Source: Arthrobacter sp. H-02-3 (GTDB taxonomy: Bacteria; Actinomycetota; Actinomycetes; Actinomycetales; Micrococcaceae). Taken from it: 54,207 nucleotides of DNA. The notes under the pieces are model-generated. The model saw nothing but the letters and a program-made list of their open reading frames with translations, was not told where the DNA came from and searched no databases. The stretch spans positions 1 to 54,207 of the forward strand of contig NZ_PYUI01000028.1 of the NCBI RefSeq assembly GCF_003097355.1. The letters are read 5' to 3'. A program made the translations under genes and the position numbers. Shown here in pieces: positions 33,805 through 42,601 of the stretch (position 1 is its first letter; each line of letters opens with the position of its first letter).

Positions 33805-33828
33805 TGCCTGCTCACCCTTCGTTAGGAA

Positions 33829-34152
33829 CTACTGGCGACCATGATGCTCCCGACCCCAGACATTTTTGGATCTGACACGGCCCCCGGTAGCCCACGTGCT
33901 CCCTTGGACAGGCTCACTAGCGGATCTTTGACCGGGCGCAGCTCGAGTGCTCCTGAGACCGGGAGGCGTGGCATTAAGGGTGCGTTTAGCGTTTCCTCGT
34001 TCTCCATCCGGTCTCGAAGAGGAAGTGGCTTGTTTCGCCAGGGCAACCCCGGAGTCGCTCATCTCGTCCGCTAGTTTCAGCACGTCGTACATTCCCAACT
34101 GGGCTTCCCGGCTGATCGCGGTGACAAGAGTTCCCTCGTCGGTGGCGAACAA
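33829..34152 (-). CDS. Doubtful small ORF
   Basis: A frame from TTG 34152 (AAGTAGGA upstream) starts FATDEGTLVTAISREAQLGM then YDVLKLADEMSDSGVALAKQ, which looks like real protein, but its second half is Arg/Ser/Gly-rich and looks non-coding, as if a shorter gene had lost its stop or shifted frame. Treat as tentative. Confidence 0.35.
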   Translation of the reverse strand: MFATDEGTLVTAISREAQLGMYDVLKLADEMSDSGVALAKQATSSSRPDGERGNAKRTLNATPPGLRSTRAAPGQRSASEPVQGSTWATGGRVRSKNVWGREHHGRQ

Positions 34153-34165
34153 CGGCGATCCTACT

Positions 34166-34486
34166 TCACGCCTCCGACACGCCGCGTGGCTTAGTCGGTC
34201 CTTTGTATCCCTCCGCCGCGCAGCCTGGGCATACGTCAGGGTCTCCAGGATCGAAGACCTTCGGGAGTACCACCTTGACCTTGGCCCCGCACAGGGCAAG
34301 TTTGTATTCCCACGGCGCGTCGCAGAACTGTGGCTCCGTGTAGATCCCCGTCCGGTGCCAGCGGAAGTCGGATATGGCGTGGACCTTGCCTATGTTCACC
34401 GGCAGTGTCGGGTATGCGATTCCGTGGCCGTTGTCGCGCGTTTTGTCGAAACGGTCAAGGCCGGCAATAAGTTGGCGTTCGCGCAA
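34166..34486 (-). CDS. Hypothetical Cys-containing protein
   Basis: About 106 aa, opening with TTG 34486. HAISDFRWHRTGIYTEPQFC then LCGAKVKVVLPKVFDPGD and DVCPGCAAEG; the Cys pairs suggest a zinc site. The composition is protein-like, but the start is uncertain and no family is recognised. Part of the recombinase segment. Confidence 0.55.
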   Translation of the reverse strand: MRERQLIAGLDRFDKTRDNGHGIAYPTLPVNIGKVHAISDFRWHRTGIYTEPQFCDAPWEYKLALCGAKVKVVLPKVFDPGDPDVCPGCAAEGYKGPTKPRGVSEA

Positions 34487-34799
34487 ATCTGCTTCCTCCG
34501 TTCGCGGGTTCCCGTCCGTAGTGGCCAGGCTGTTCCCTCCATGCGAGCGTACTTGCGGCCACAGACAATATGGCGCGGTTCGTGGAGCTCGTCACACACC
34601 TCATACCGAGCGTTTCCTTCCAATGTGCCGGCGCCAAAGACCCGCGAACGCCAACGACAGTGTTAACGTCCCCAAACGATCGTTCGCGAGACACTATCGG
34701 GCGCTTTCGTCGAGCCGCGGAACTACGCGGTCATTAATGTATTGCTTGTCGTGTACGCGCCTGTGTAACGCTCAGCTGGGTTGGTGATACGTTGCGGTA
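34487..34799. other. Gene-free stretch before the recombinase
   Basis: About 310 bases, AT-richer near 34670-34790 (ATTAATGTATTGC, TGTGTAACGC), probably the recombinase promoter. No repeat or RNA gene seen. Confidence 0.45.
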
Positions 34800-35375
34800 A
34801 TGAGAATCGGATACGGGCGCGTCTCCACCCGCGACCAACATCCCGAGGCCCAGTACGACGCCTTGACGGCTGCCGGCTGTGAGCAGGTCTTCCTTGACAC
34901 GGCCTCCGGGAAGCTGGCCCGCCGGCCCGAGCTGGACAAGGCCCTGCTTTCAGCCAACCGGGCAGGGGACCAATTGGTCGTCACCAAGCTCGACCGGCTC
35001 GGACGCTCCCTCGAACACCTCATCGATTTGTCCAAGACGCTGCAGGAGCGCGGTGTGGACCTTGTGGTCCTGGACCAGAACCTCGACACATCCACCCCCT
35101 TGGGCCGGATGTTCTTCCAAATCCTTGGCTCAATCGCCGAGTTCGAACACGCCCTCATGTCCGAACGGACCCGTGACGGGCTAGCCGCAGCCCGTGCCAG
35201 GGGCCGGACCGGCGGGCAGAAACCCAAACTCGGCCTGCGCCAGGTCAAGCTGGCCCGGGAAATGTATGAAGAAAAAGGCCTGGACGGCAAGCGGGCTCAC
35301 ACGGTGGAACACATCGCCCAGGAATTCGGCGTCACCCGGCCGACGATCTACCGGCACCTAGCGAAACCAGACTAA
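34800..35375 (+). CDS. Serine recombinase (resolvase/invertase) 1
   Basis: A 191-aa small serine recombinase. Catalytic N-terminal domain: MRIGYGRVSTRDQHPEAQYD with nucleophile Ser9, then TKLDRLGRSLEHLIDL and the E-helix region GRMFFQILGSIAEFEHALMS followed by ERTRDGLAAARARGR. C-terminal HTH: VEHIAQEFGVTRPTIYRHL. It reads outward towards the 28-bp inverted repeat 28 bases downstream. Candidate enzyme acting on the repeats at 31179 and 35403. Confidence 0.93.
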   Translation: MRIGYGRVSTRDQHPEAQYDALTAAGCEQVFLDTASGKLARRPELDKALLSANRAGDQLVVTKLDRLGRSLEHLIDLSKTLQERGVDLVVLDQNLDTSTPLGRMFFQILGSIAEFEHALMSERTRDGLAAARARGRTGGQKPKLGLRQVKLAREMYEEKGLDGKRAHTVEHIAQEFGVTRPTIYRHLAKPD

Positions 35376-35402
35376 AAGCCCGTGCAGAGGACTTCTGACA
35401 TT

Positions 35403-35430
35403 CAGTGCAGACGACTTCTGAAACTGACAA
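35403..35430. repeat. 28-bp inverted repeat, right end of recombinase segment
   Basis: Exact reverse complement of 31179-31206. Related 14-mers: GTGCAGAGGACTTC at 35382 and GTGCAGACGACTTC at 35405. Beyond it, TGCACGTAA (35471) mirrors TTACGTGCA at 31127, at nearly the same distance (40 and 43 bases) from the 28-mer, so the recombination site may be composite. Confidence 0.82.
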
Positions 35431-35574
35431 CTTTCACCGGAAACGCGGGGAGGTCTCTTGCACGAAACCTTGCACGTAACCGGTTCGTGAACGACGTCGG
35501 TCACTATTGAGTTTCGTGCAGTCTTGCTACCCTGAGCCCAGCGGGAACAACCAGCCGCGCCATAGGAGACACCA

Positions 35575-35931
35575 ATGCCAACCATCAAGCACCGGCCCGC
35601 AGGACGCCGCACGGCCGAACCGCGTGTCTACATGCAGGACGTGATCCCCTATGAAGCACCGGAACGTTTCGCCGACCTTCACGGTCCAGCGGAAGGCACC
35701 TTGACTCTGCCGCTGCGGGTCTATTGGGGACCTAAGGCGGAGTGTGACTTAGGGCAGCCGGAGGACGTCATCAAGGCCTACCAGGCCATCCTGCGCGAAG
35801 CCGCACGAGAGGACCAGGAAGAACTGCTCAACGCTTCCCTTCTTGGTCGGGTGTGGCGTCAGCTGATGCTCCCTGCCCGTTGCAGGGACCTGTGGGAGAA
35901 CAAGTTTCCCCAGCTGGCGCAGCAGGCGTAA
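35575..35931 (+). CDS. Small partner of the AbiEii-like toxin (candidate antitoxin)
   Basis: A 118-aa protein behind AGGAGAC. DVIPYEAPERFADLHGPAEG, LPLRVYWGPKAECDLG, and a helical end EDVIKAYQAILREAAREDQE followed by ASLLGRVWRQLMLPARCRDL. It has no evident HTH, unlike AbiEi. The stop overlaps the next start (TAATG), as for toxin-antitoxin pairs. The antitoxin role is inferred from position only. Confidence 0.7.
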   Translation: MPTIKHRPAGRRTAEPRVYMQDVIPYEAPERFADLHGPAEGTLTLPLRVYWGPKAECDLGQPEDVIKAYQAILREAAREDQEELLNASLLGRVWRQLMLPARCRDLWENKFPQLAQQA

Positions 35932-36785
35932 TGGCGGAGGTTGATTACCAGCGCGAAGTCACCCGTTTGGCGTTGGACTCCCTGGCAGGGGGAGGATTTG
36001 CTCTTGCCGGTTCAGGGGCCATCCGTGAGCACGGAATCATCGACCGCCCTACACAAGACATCGATCTCTTCACATCCATAACCAGCCCAGAGGCTTTTGC
36101 GGAATCCACCAAGAGGCTCGTGGCCGCTATGCGGGAGCGCGGGTTCGAAGTCGAGGAGCATCGCAATGCCCCGCAGTATGCGAAGTTCTCAGTCACGTCG
36201 CCAGCCGGCCAAAGGGTCGAGGTGGACCTTGCCGTTGATTGGCGTTCCGAAGAGCCGGTGACGCTGTCCGTAGGCCCGGTTTTGAGTCTGCCCGATGCCG
36301 TAGCCAGTAAGGTCTCGGCCGTCTACAGCCGGGCCGAAGTCCGTGACTACTTAGACCTTGACTCCATCAGGGAATCCGGGCGCTTCACCGATGCCGAGAT
36401 CCTCGAACTTGCCGTTGATCGTGATCCAGGTTTCGACGTGCAGATGTTCGCTGGCCAGCTCGATCAAATCAACCGGCTCGGCAGCGCACGGCGGGTGGAG
36501 GAATATGGCGTCGGGGAGCAGGAACTGGCACAGCTCAAGTCCCGGCTCACTGGTTGGGCCGAGGAGTTGCGTAACGACGCGCCGACGCCCGGGCAACGCA
36601 ACGTTCAGAAGGTGCAGCAGCAGTCCACTGATCTGGATCCCAGGATGGAGCAGGTCATGAAACTTGTGCACGCCTCCTACCCAGGTACGGCGCGGGATGC
36701 GCTGAGGCCGCCAGCCGAAACGCCGGCCGCTGAAGCCCGGCCACAGCCAAAGGACCGAGGCCAGGAACAGGGCAGGATGCTGTGA
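35931..36785 (+). CDS. AbiEii-like nucleotidyltransferase (type IV toxin family)
   Basis: A 284-aa protein, ATG 35931. The nucleotidyltransferase core is visible: GFALAGSGAIREHGIIDRPT then QDIDLFTS (GS...DxD metal-binding pair), followed by VEVDLAVDW and KVSAVYSRAEVRDYLDLDSI. AbiEii/MenT enzymes transfer nucleotides to tRNA and stall translation. The C-terminus has LDPRMEQVMKLVHASYP (from about 235) and a charged tail, a motif also found at the end of the methyltransferase-helicase. A serine recombinase gene overlaps its stop. Confidence 0.84.
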   Translation: MAEVDYQREVTRLALDSLAGGGFALAGSGAIREHGIIDRPTQDIDLFTSITSPEAFAESTKRLVAAMRERGFEVEEHRNAPQYAKFSVTSPAGQRVEVDLAVDWRSEEPVTLSVGPVLSLPDAVASKVSAVYSRAEVRDYLDLDSIRESGRFTDAEILELAVDRDPGFDVQMFAGQLDQINRLGSARRVEEYGVGEQELAQLKSRLTGWAEELRNDAPTPGQRNVQKVQQQSTDLDPRMEQVMKLVHASYPGTARDALRPPAETPAAEARPQPKDRGQEQGRML

Positions 36786-37363
36786 CGGCGAACCTCATCG
36801 GATACGCCCGCGTCAGCACCGCTGAGCAAAACCCGCAGCTGCAAGAGGACGCTCTGCAACGAGCGGGAGTTATCAAGACCTTCACCGACGACTATGCGTC
36901 CGGTTCCACGCAAGACCGGCCCGCCTGGCAGCAGTGCTTGGAGTTCCTGCAACCAGGAAACGTACTGGTGGTGTGGAAGCTGGACCGCATAGGACGGTCC
37001 ACCGCCGATCTCGCCCGTATCGTGACTGAACTGGGTGAGCGTGGCGTCCAGTTCAAGTCGCTGACCGAGAGCTTTATCGACACCACCACCGCGGATGGTC
37101 GACTCATCTTTCACATCTTCGCAGCTTTGTCCGAACACGAACGCAGCAGGATGCTGGAACGCACCAGAGCGGGCCTTGACGCGGCCCGTGCACGCGGCCG
37201 CGTCGGCGGCAGGCCCTCCACCATGACGGAGGCCAAGATCAAAGCGGCCCGCACGATGCACGCGGACAAAACACCCATTGTGGAAATCGCCCAAGCACTG
37301 AGTGTCGGACGCATGAGCGTCAGCCGGGCATTGGCGAAGGCTCAGGCGCCGAAATCCGTCTAA
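36782..37363 (+). CDS. Serine recombinase (resolvase/invertase) 2
   Basis: A 193-aa protein from GTG 36782, overlapping the toxin stop (GTGA). LIGYARVSTAEQNPQLQEDA has the catalytic Ser12; VVWKLDRIGRSTADLARIV and GRLIFHIFAALSEHERSRM then LERTRAGLDAARARGRVGGR complete the catalytic domain, with a C-terminal HTH IVEIAQALSVGRMSVSRAL. It differs clearly from recombinase 1. It may resolve plasmid multimers. Coupling to a toxin gene is unusual. Confidence 0.93.
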   Translation: MTANLIGYARVSTAEQNPQLQEDALQRAGVIKTFTDDYASGSTQDRPAWQQCLEFLQPGNVLVVWKLDRIGRSTADLARIVTELGERGVQFKSLTESFIDTTTADGRLIFHIFAALSEHERSRMLERTRAGLDAARARGRVGGRPSTMTEAKIKAARTMHADKTPIVEIAQALSVGRMSVSRALAKAQAPKSV

Positions 37364-37714
37364 GCCGGGGGGCCGAACGGCGCTTCCTGCTGTTTCCTTC
37401 GGAGAAGGCCTGCCCGTTCGTTCTCTCACCGAGCGAACCGCCCCTAGGAGGAGTGTCGCAGCCATGCCGGCGCCTACGTTTCCGGACAAACTGGAGAACG
37501 ATGTAACGCAACTGGCCATAGGCGTTCCCCCTTTCTCGTCATCTCGGATTGATTGAATCATTGAAATCCCGAGAGAGATAAGGATTAGCGCCACGGCTGC
37601 AACACTCCCCATCGGCCCAAAAGGGTCTGTGAAAGCTACGGCTATCTAATCACAGGATGGATGTGTCACCCGTCCTGTCTGAGTGGACCGGGCTGCAGGC
37701 GATTAGCTCGGGGG
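37364..37714. other. Gene-free stretch at edge of the defence block
   Basis: About 350 bases. On the minus strand from 37612 a short hydrophobic stretch (MGSVAAVALILISLGISMIQ) could be the start of a membrane protein, but the frame then turns Arg/Gly-rich and overlaps the recombinase. Probably a remnant or chance. Confidence 0.4.
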
Positions 37715-39403
37715 TCACCGATGGGGCCACGCGATGCAAGCAATTGAGGCGAGTTCGGCCGTACGATTCTGAATGGCATCGACGTCCCAAGCATCAAGTT
37801 GAGCAAGATTTTTTGTGAGTGCAAAGTCAGATCCAGCGTAGGCCTCCCGCTTGAAGCCAAATGCCATATCGCCAAGGTCGCGATTCAGTTTCTTTTCCAA
37901 AAGAGCAAGGTTGCCAATCTCATCGACAACCGCTGAGACTGAATCGTCAACCTTGGCAGAGTGCTGAGATAGAACGTGTTCGATGTTTATCCCATTCGAT
38001 GCCCAGTCGAGTAACCTCGGGCTCTTGTTACTTCGGCGGCTGTTTGCCTTTTCCAACATGGCTAGCAAATACTTTGCCCGCCCGGGTGCGACGGGGCCGA
38101 AAGCACAGAAGGCTGCTTTGAAAACCGTGTCGGTAGGTATGAGCTTGTTTAGGTGTGAGCGTACATCGGCCTGAGTTCTAGCCGCTTCCGAGCTTATGGC
38201 AACAGCGGCCTGGCCGAAAGCATCTTCCGAGAGTCGAGCCCCTATCTTCCCTGCAAACAAAGAACGCACTGACCATTGGCTCATTTTCACAAGAAGCTTG
38301 GCGGCGGAGCTTTTCCTCCAATGGAGGAAGGCCGCCAGAAGGACAGGGATACTGCTCTCAAACCCAAACCGTCTATATGCTAGCAACGCATCCCGAACAT
38401 CAACCTGGACGTCGGACCAATATTGGTTGTCAGGATCGCGAAGAGCAAGGTAGATCTTCTGGGCATCCGCTAAACGCAGCAGGTACCCTTTGGCGTCTGC
38501 TCCTTCTTGCGTGAGATCTTCCTGGATGGCCCTGTACAACTTACGAGTTGAGACAGCTCCATGGCGTGACGCATATTCGTATCGGATAAATTTGACCAAA
38601 TCGTCGGGCTTATCAAAGTTGGTTTCGAGAGATACCCAGTTTTCTTCGAAGAACCTCATATGGGGACCTGCTTGGCTGAATAAAAAATTCTTCAGTAGGT
38701 CCGCGGTCGTAAGATCGGCTCCTCGGTCGTTGAGGGTTTCAAAGATCACATATGCTTCAGAGAGATTTGAGGCTGTCGCTACTAGGACCTGTACGTCCTT
38801 TTCAAGTTGCGCAGAAACCTCCATTAGACGTTGGTACTCGGCCGCAGTTGGTGCAAGCTCCTCTAGGTGCGAGAGGCAAATTTTGTAACATGTCAGAATG
38901 GGATCTGAATCGTCTAAGACACCATGCTCGCCGTCCATGAGCAGGTCGTAAGCCCTCTGGTTTTTGGGGCTCAGAATAAGGCGTTCTACCTCCCGTTCCT
39001 CGGACAGCACATACCCCTTGAGGTACCTTTCGGCCATCTTTTCCGCCTGGTCATTTTTCCCGTAACGGGAAAGTAGATCACGTATGGCAATCAACAGGAC
39101 CGAGGTGGTTGCTAGCCGCTGCTGACCATCCACGACCTGAAGTCGCCCATCAGAATTGGGGGAGTTAGCAAAGACGGTGGTGCCAACGAAGTACGAGACG
39201 CCCTTGGCTCTAGCCTTAGCTAAGTCGTCTAGGAACTCTTCAACGTTCTCCGCTTCCCACGCATAGGATCTTTGGTACCTCGGAACTTCGAGGAGGTGGT
39301 CAGCTAGTAGATGGCCCAACTGGTCATGGTCAAAGTCGGTTTCTTTCGCCAACAGGTCTTCCTTCGATGTCAGTGTGTAGGAGCTAGATAACCATACGTA
39401 CAT
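37715..39403 (-). CDS. DUF262/DUF1524 (GmrSD-like) protein
   Basis: About 562 aa from ATG 39403 (frame open to GTG 39499). The DUF262 N-terminal domain shows VPRYQRSYAWE and QVVDGQQRLATTSVLLIAI, the DGQQR nucleotide-binding motif. The C-terminal DUF1524 part has INIEHVLSQHSAKVDDSVSA and IGNLALLEKKLNRDLGD, an HNH-nuclease-like region. GmrSD-type proteins cut modified DNA and sit in defence loci. Here it follows the type III res gene in the same direction. Base composition is markedly less GC-rich than the plasmid core, pointing to recent transfer. Confidence 0.85.
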   Translation of the reverse strand: MYVWLSSSYTLTSKEDLLAKETDFDHDQLGHLLADHLLEVPRYQRSYAWEAENVEEFLDDLAKARAKGVSYFVGTTVFANSPNSDGRLQVVDGQQRLATTSVLLIAIRDLLSRYGKNDQAEKMAERYLKGYVLSEEREVERLILSPKNQRAYDLLMDGEHGVLDDSDPILTCYKICLSHLEELAPTAAEYQRLMEVSAQLEKDVQVLVATASNLSEAYVIFETLNDRGADLTTADLLKNFLFSQAGPHMRFFEENWVSLETNFDKPDDLVKFIRYEYASRHGAVSTRKLYRAIQEDLTQEGADAKGYLLRLADAQKIYLALRDPDNQYWSDVQVDVRDALLAYRRFGFESSIPVLLAAFLHWRKSSAAKLLVKMSQWSVRSLFAGKIGARLSEDAFGQAAVAISSEAARTQADVRSHLNKLIPTDTVFKAAFCAFGPVAPGRAKYLLAMLEKANSRRSNKSPRLLDWASNGINIEHVLSQHSAKVDDSVSAVVDEIGNLALLEKKLNRDLGDMAFGFKREAYAGSDFALTKNLAQLDAWDVDAIQNRTAELASIACIAWPHR

Positions 39404-39482
39404 CCCTCTTAGAGAGTTGGCTTTAGTTCTCCCTGACGCCGACTTGGGGTATTCCCTAACCAGACAATCACCAACACACCCC

Positions 39483-42400
39483 CTATAGCTGCTGACCAAC
39501 TGTTGTATTGACTTCGGGTTTTTCCCCGACGACTAGCTGCATGAGCTGGCTATAGTCGGTTACCACGTCGTAAGTGACATTCTCATCATGCTTGCGGTTC
39601 AGCCCAGCGAAGAACTTGCGGGCGCATTCGATCTTCGCTTCCTCGACTCCGCGAAGCTGCATCGAGGACAGCGAGCCCTTAGTTTCCGCGACGAAGTAGA
39701 CGTGCTTGACCATGCCCTCCTGGAAGGCAATGGCCCAGTCGGGGTTATAGTTGCCGACCGGAGTTGGGATGAAGAAGCCGCGCGGGAGCTTGGCGTAGAC
39801 GACGACCTCGTTGCTGGTGTCTAGCTCCGTGACGAAGGCGCGTTCGCCCTTGGAGTCAGTGACAACGTAGTCATAGATGTGCTTCTTCAGCTTCTCCCCG
39901 GCCTTGGCGAAGTCCTGCCTGGTTTGGTTCTCCGTGAAGATCGTCGTGTCGTAGCGCTCCTCAAGCGTGTCGTACGTCAGGTGCTCCACTATGACGGTGG
40001 CCTTTTGCTCGTTGATGAGCCGCGCCGCCTCGGTGATGAACTGCTCCGGGTTCTGCCGGTACTTAGAGAACGTAACCGGCCTGACTGAGCTCAAGATCGC
40101 ACCGGCCGTGCGGCGGGTGACTTGGGTCTTATCGGTGATCTCGCCCAGCAGATCGTACTTTACAGGTGAGGACGCCGAGACCTTCTCGGTGTGTGTTCTC
40201 GTTGAGCTGACGGCGAACCCCGCGCCACTTGCAAGATCGTCCGGGTCGAGCGCAGCCCGCTGCTCACCAGACTGAACCACATACTGCATCGCCGCGACGT
40301 TCAGGTGGGCGTCCATCGCGGTGACGCATTTGTGGATCAGCTCAGTGGAGTCGAACTCGACCTGGTAGACGGTCTTGTGGTTGAGCCGGCCCCAGAGTTC
40401 GCGAAACTCCTTCCTGGCGAAGTTCTCCTCGTTAAGGGGGATCCGCTTCGGCTTGCGCCCATCTTCCGGCAACGGGATGCCGACAAGGAGCGCGTCAACG
40501 AGCGGCCAGAGGTAGTCGATGACCGGCTTGAGCAGGTCCGAGTTTGGCTTGGCGAGAGCGTCGGCCTCACGGGCGGCCTTATAAGCGTCGGAGATGGTGT
40601 CGTCGTCGTTAATGTAGTCGTTTTTGACAAGGTACTTGTACAGCGCGTTCGCCATCGCCTCCTCGACGATGCTCTCGCCGGATTCGGTGGCAAATGTCTT
40701 GCCCGCGAAGTACTTGACGCTCGCCTTCCGTGGACGGGAGGCTAGTGATTCGCTGATCTCTTTCTGTAGGCCCGTCACGAAGTCGGTGTAGGACTCGTCG
40801 GTGACGACGGTCAGCTCATTAATGTCGTGCACGGTGACGGGGTTGTCTATACGCTCGCCGTGTTGGTCGACGGCGATCCGCAGGCCGCGGCCTATCTCCT
40901 GGCGGCGGGAGACGGTGTTATCGCTCTTCTTGAGCATGCCCATGACAAATACGTTTGGGTTGTCCCAGCCTTCCCGCAGTGCCGAGTGGCTGAAGATAAA
41001 CCGCACCGGTTCAGCGAACGACAGCAGGCGCTCCTTGTCCTTAAGGATTAGGTCGTAGGCGCCGACATCCGTAGATTGGCCCGCGTCCTCGCCGCGCTTG
41101 GCCGTGCTCGGATCCACCAGCCGCTTGGTTTTCTTGTCGATCGAGAAGTAGCCCTGGTGCGTTTTCTCTACACTGATCGATTCTAGGTGGCGCCTGTATG
41201 CCTCTGCCTCTGAGTCGAAGTCCAACTGGCTCAGTTCGTCTGCCGCCAGTGCCCGGTACTCCTCTTCGAATACGCGCGCATAGTCACCGAGGGTGTCTTC
41301 GCGCTCGTAGTCGCGGTACTTGGCCACCTCGTCGATAAAGAACAGCGACAGCACCTTGATTCCCTGCGCGAAGAGCTGGCGCTCCTTGTCCAGGTGGGCG
41401 CGGATGACCTCCCGGATCTGGATGCGGCGCTTGGCCTCTTCGGTCACGTCGGCGGTGATCTGCCCGGCGGCCATGATGCTGCCATCACTGAGTTCAATGA
41501 CGTCACGGTTAGCGTCAATGTCGCTAATGATGAGGTTCTTGTATGCCTCGATCCCACCAGAGATGTCGTGGAGTCGGGCTCCCACGTCGAGCCATTTGAC
41601 CTGCCGCTTGATGCCGCTCCTGGTCTGTATCTCCAGCTCGACCCTCGCACGCGGCTTAGCCGCCTTTGCGATCTCTATCGCGTCCAGGTACAGGTAGGCA
41701 GTGCTCCCGGCCAGACCCTTGACCGCGATGCCGCGCACAGCGATCTTTTTCACGAGTTTCTGGTTGTAGGCATCCACTGCGTCGAGTCGGTGAACCTTGT
41801 TGTGCTCCACCTTATGGGTCGCCGAGTAGCGCAGCACCATCAGGGCATTGAACCGACTCAGCGCCTCCAACGACTTGGCCGCGCCGATCTTCTGGGGCTC
41901 GTCGATAATGACGATCGGCCGGTTCGCGCTAATCACTTCAATCGGACGGCGTGACTGGAAATCGTCGAGCACATCGTAAATGCGCCGGTTGTCCTTGCCC
42001 GTCGCGTTGAACGCCTGGATGTTGATGATCATTACTTGCACGCCGGCATCGGAGCTGAACCGTTCCAATTCGTGCAATTGAAGGGAGTTGTAGACGAATG
42101 AACGCGGCTTGGTGCCGTAGATCTTCTGGAAGTGCTCAGCGGTGATGTCGAACGACTTCTTCACACCCTCGCGGATGGCCACGCTCGGAACCACGATGAT
42201 GAACTTGCTCCATCCGTACCGCTTGTACAGCTCCATAATGGTCTTGATGTAGACGTAGGTCTTACCGGTCCCTGTCTCCATTTCAATATCAAGGTTTGGG
42301 GCGCCCGCCGCCGCCGCCTTGCTCGGCAGGAGCGACTTCGACAGTGGCAGGTTTCGGCCGCGCTGCACCGCCTGGATGTTTTCCAGCAACTGCGAAGGGC

Positions 42401-42596
42401 TCAGGGCAATCTCCGCGTTCCGCAGTCCGGAGTCCAGAGTCTCAGGAAAGCCCAGAGTCGGGTGGGCTGAAGTTGCACGGCGGCCAGGATCAATCCGATA
42501 CGACACCCCGTTGTCGCGGGGCTGTCCGGCGAAGCAATCGATCACCGCATCGACCGCATCGGTCTGATACTGCTGAACCTTGAATTGAAATTTCAT
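39483..42596 (-). CDS. Type III restriction enzyme, Res subunit
   Basis: A 1,037-aa helicase-nuclease. Walker A DIEMETGTGKTYVYIKTI (about 110), Walker B IVIIDEPQKI, LRYSATHK, helicase motifs HSALREGWDNPNVFVMGMLK and RRQEIGRGLRIAVDQ, and a C-terminal PD-(D/E)xK nuclease with NYNPDWAIAF...VYFVAETKGS. Length is normal for Res. ATG 42596 lies six bases downstream of mod. It would cut DNA between two unmethylated head-to-head sites after ATP-driven communication. Confidence 0.94.
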   Translation of the reverse strand: MKFQFKVQQYQTDAVDAVIDCFAGQPRDNGVSYRIDPGRRATSAHPTLGFPETLDSGLRNAEIALSPSQLLENIQAVQRGRNLPLSKSLLPSKAAAAGAPNLDIEMETGTGKTYVYIKTIMELYKRYGWSKFIIVVPSVAIREGVKKSFDITAEHFQKIYGTKPRSFVYNSLQLHELERFSSDAGVQVMIINIQAFNATGKDNRRIYDVLDDFQSRRPIEVISANRPIVIIDEPQKIGAAKSLEALSRFNALMVLRYSATHKVEHNKVHRLDAVDAYNQKLVKKIAVRGIAVKGLAGSTAYLYLDAIEIAKAAKPRARVELEIQTRSGIKRQVKWLDVGARLHDISGGIEAYKNLIISDIDANRDVIELSDGSIMAAGQITADVTEEAKRRIQIREVIRAHLDKERQLFAQGIKVLSLFFIDEVAKYRDYEREDTLGDYARVFEEEYRALAADELSQLDFDSEAEAYRRHLESISVEKTHQGYFSIDKKTKRLVDPSTAKRGEDAGQSTDVGAYDLILKDKERLLSFAEPVRFIFSHSALREGWDNPNVFVMGMLKKSDNTVSRRQEIGRGLRIAVDQHGERIDNPVTVHDINELTVVTDESYTDFVTGLQKEISESLASRPRKASVKYFAGKTFATESGESIVEEAMANALYKYLVKNDYINDDDTISDAYKAAREADALAKPNSDLLKPVIDYLWPLVDALLVGIPLPEDGRKPKRIPLNEENFARKEFRELWGRLNHKTVYQVEFDSTELIHKCVTAMDAHLNVAAMQYVVQSGEQRAALDPDDLASGAGFAVSSTRTHTEKVSASSPVKYDLLGEITDKTQVTRRTAGAILSSVRPVTFSKYRQNPEQFITEAARLINEQKATVIVEHLTYDTLEERYDTTIFTENQTRQDFAKAGEKLKKHIYDYVVTDSKGERAFVTELDTSNEVVVYAKLPRGFFIPTPVGNYNPDWAIAFQEGMVKHVYFVAETKGSLSSMQLRGVEEAKIECARKFFAGLNRKHDENVTYDVVTDYSQLMQLVVGEKPEVNTTVGQQL

Positions 42597-42601
42597 CTGG
42601 C

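Noticed and set aside
36677..37612. Long minus-strand frame overlapping recombinase 2
   Set aside because: Arg/Gly/Ala-rich shadow of the recombinase; only its first 20 residues look hydrophobic and could be a remnant.
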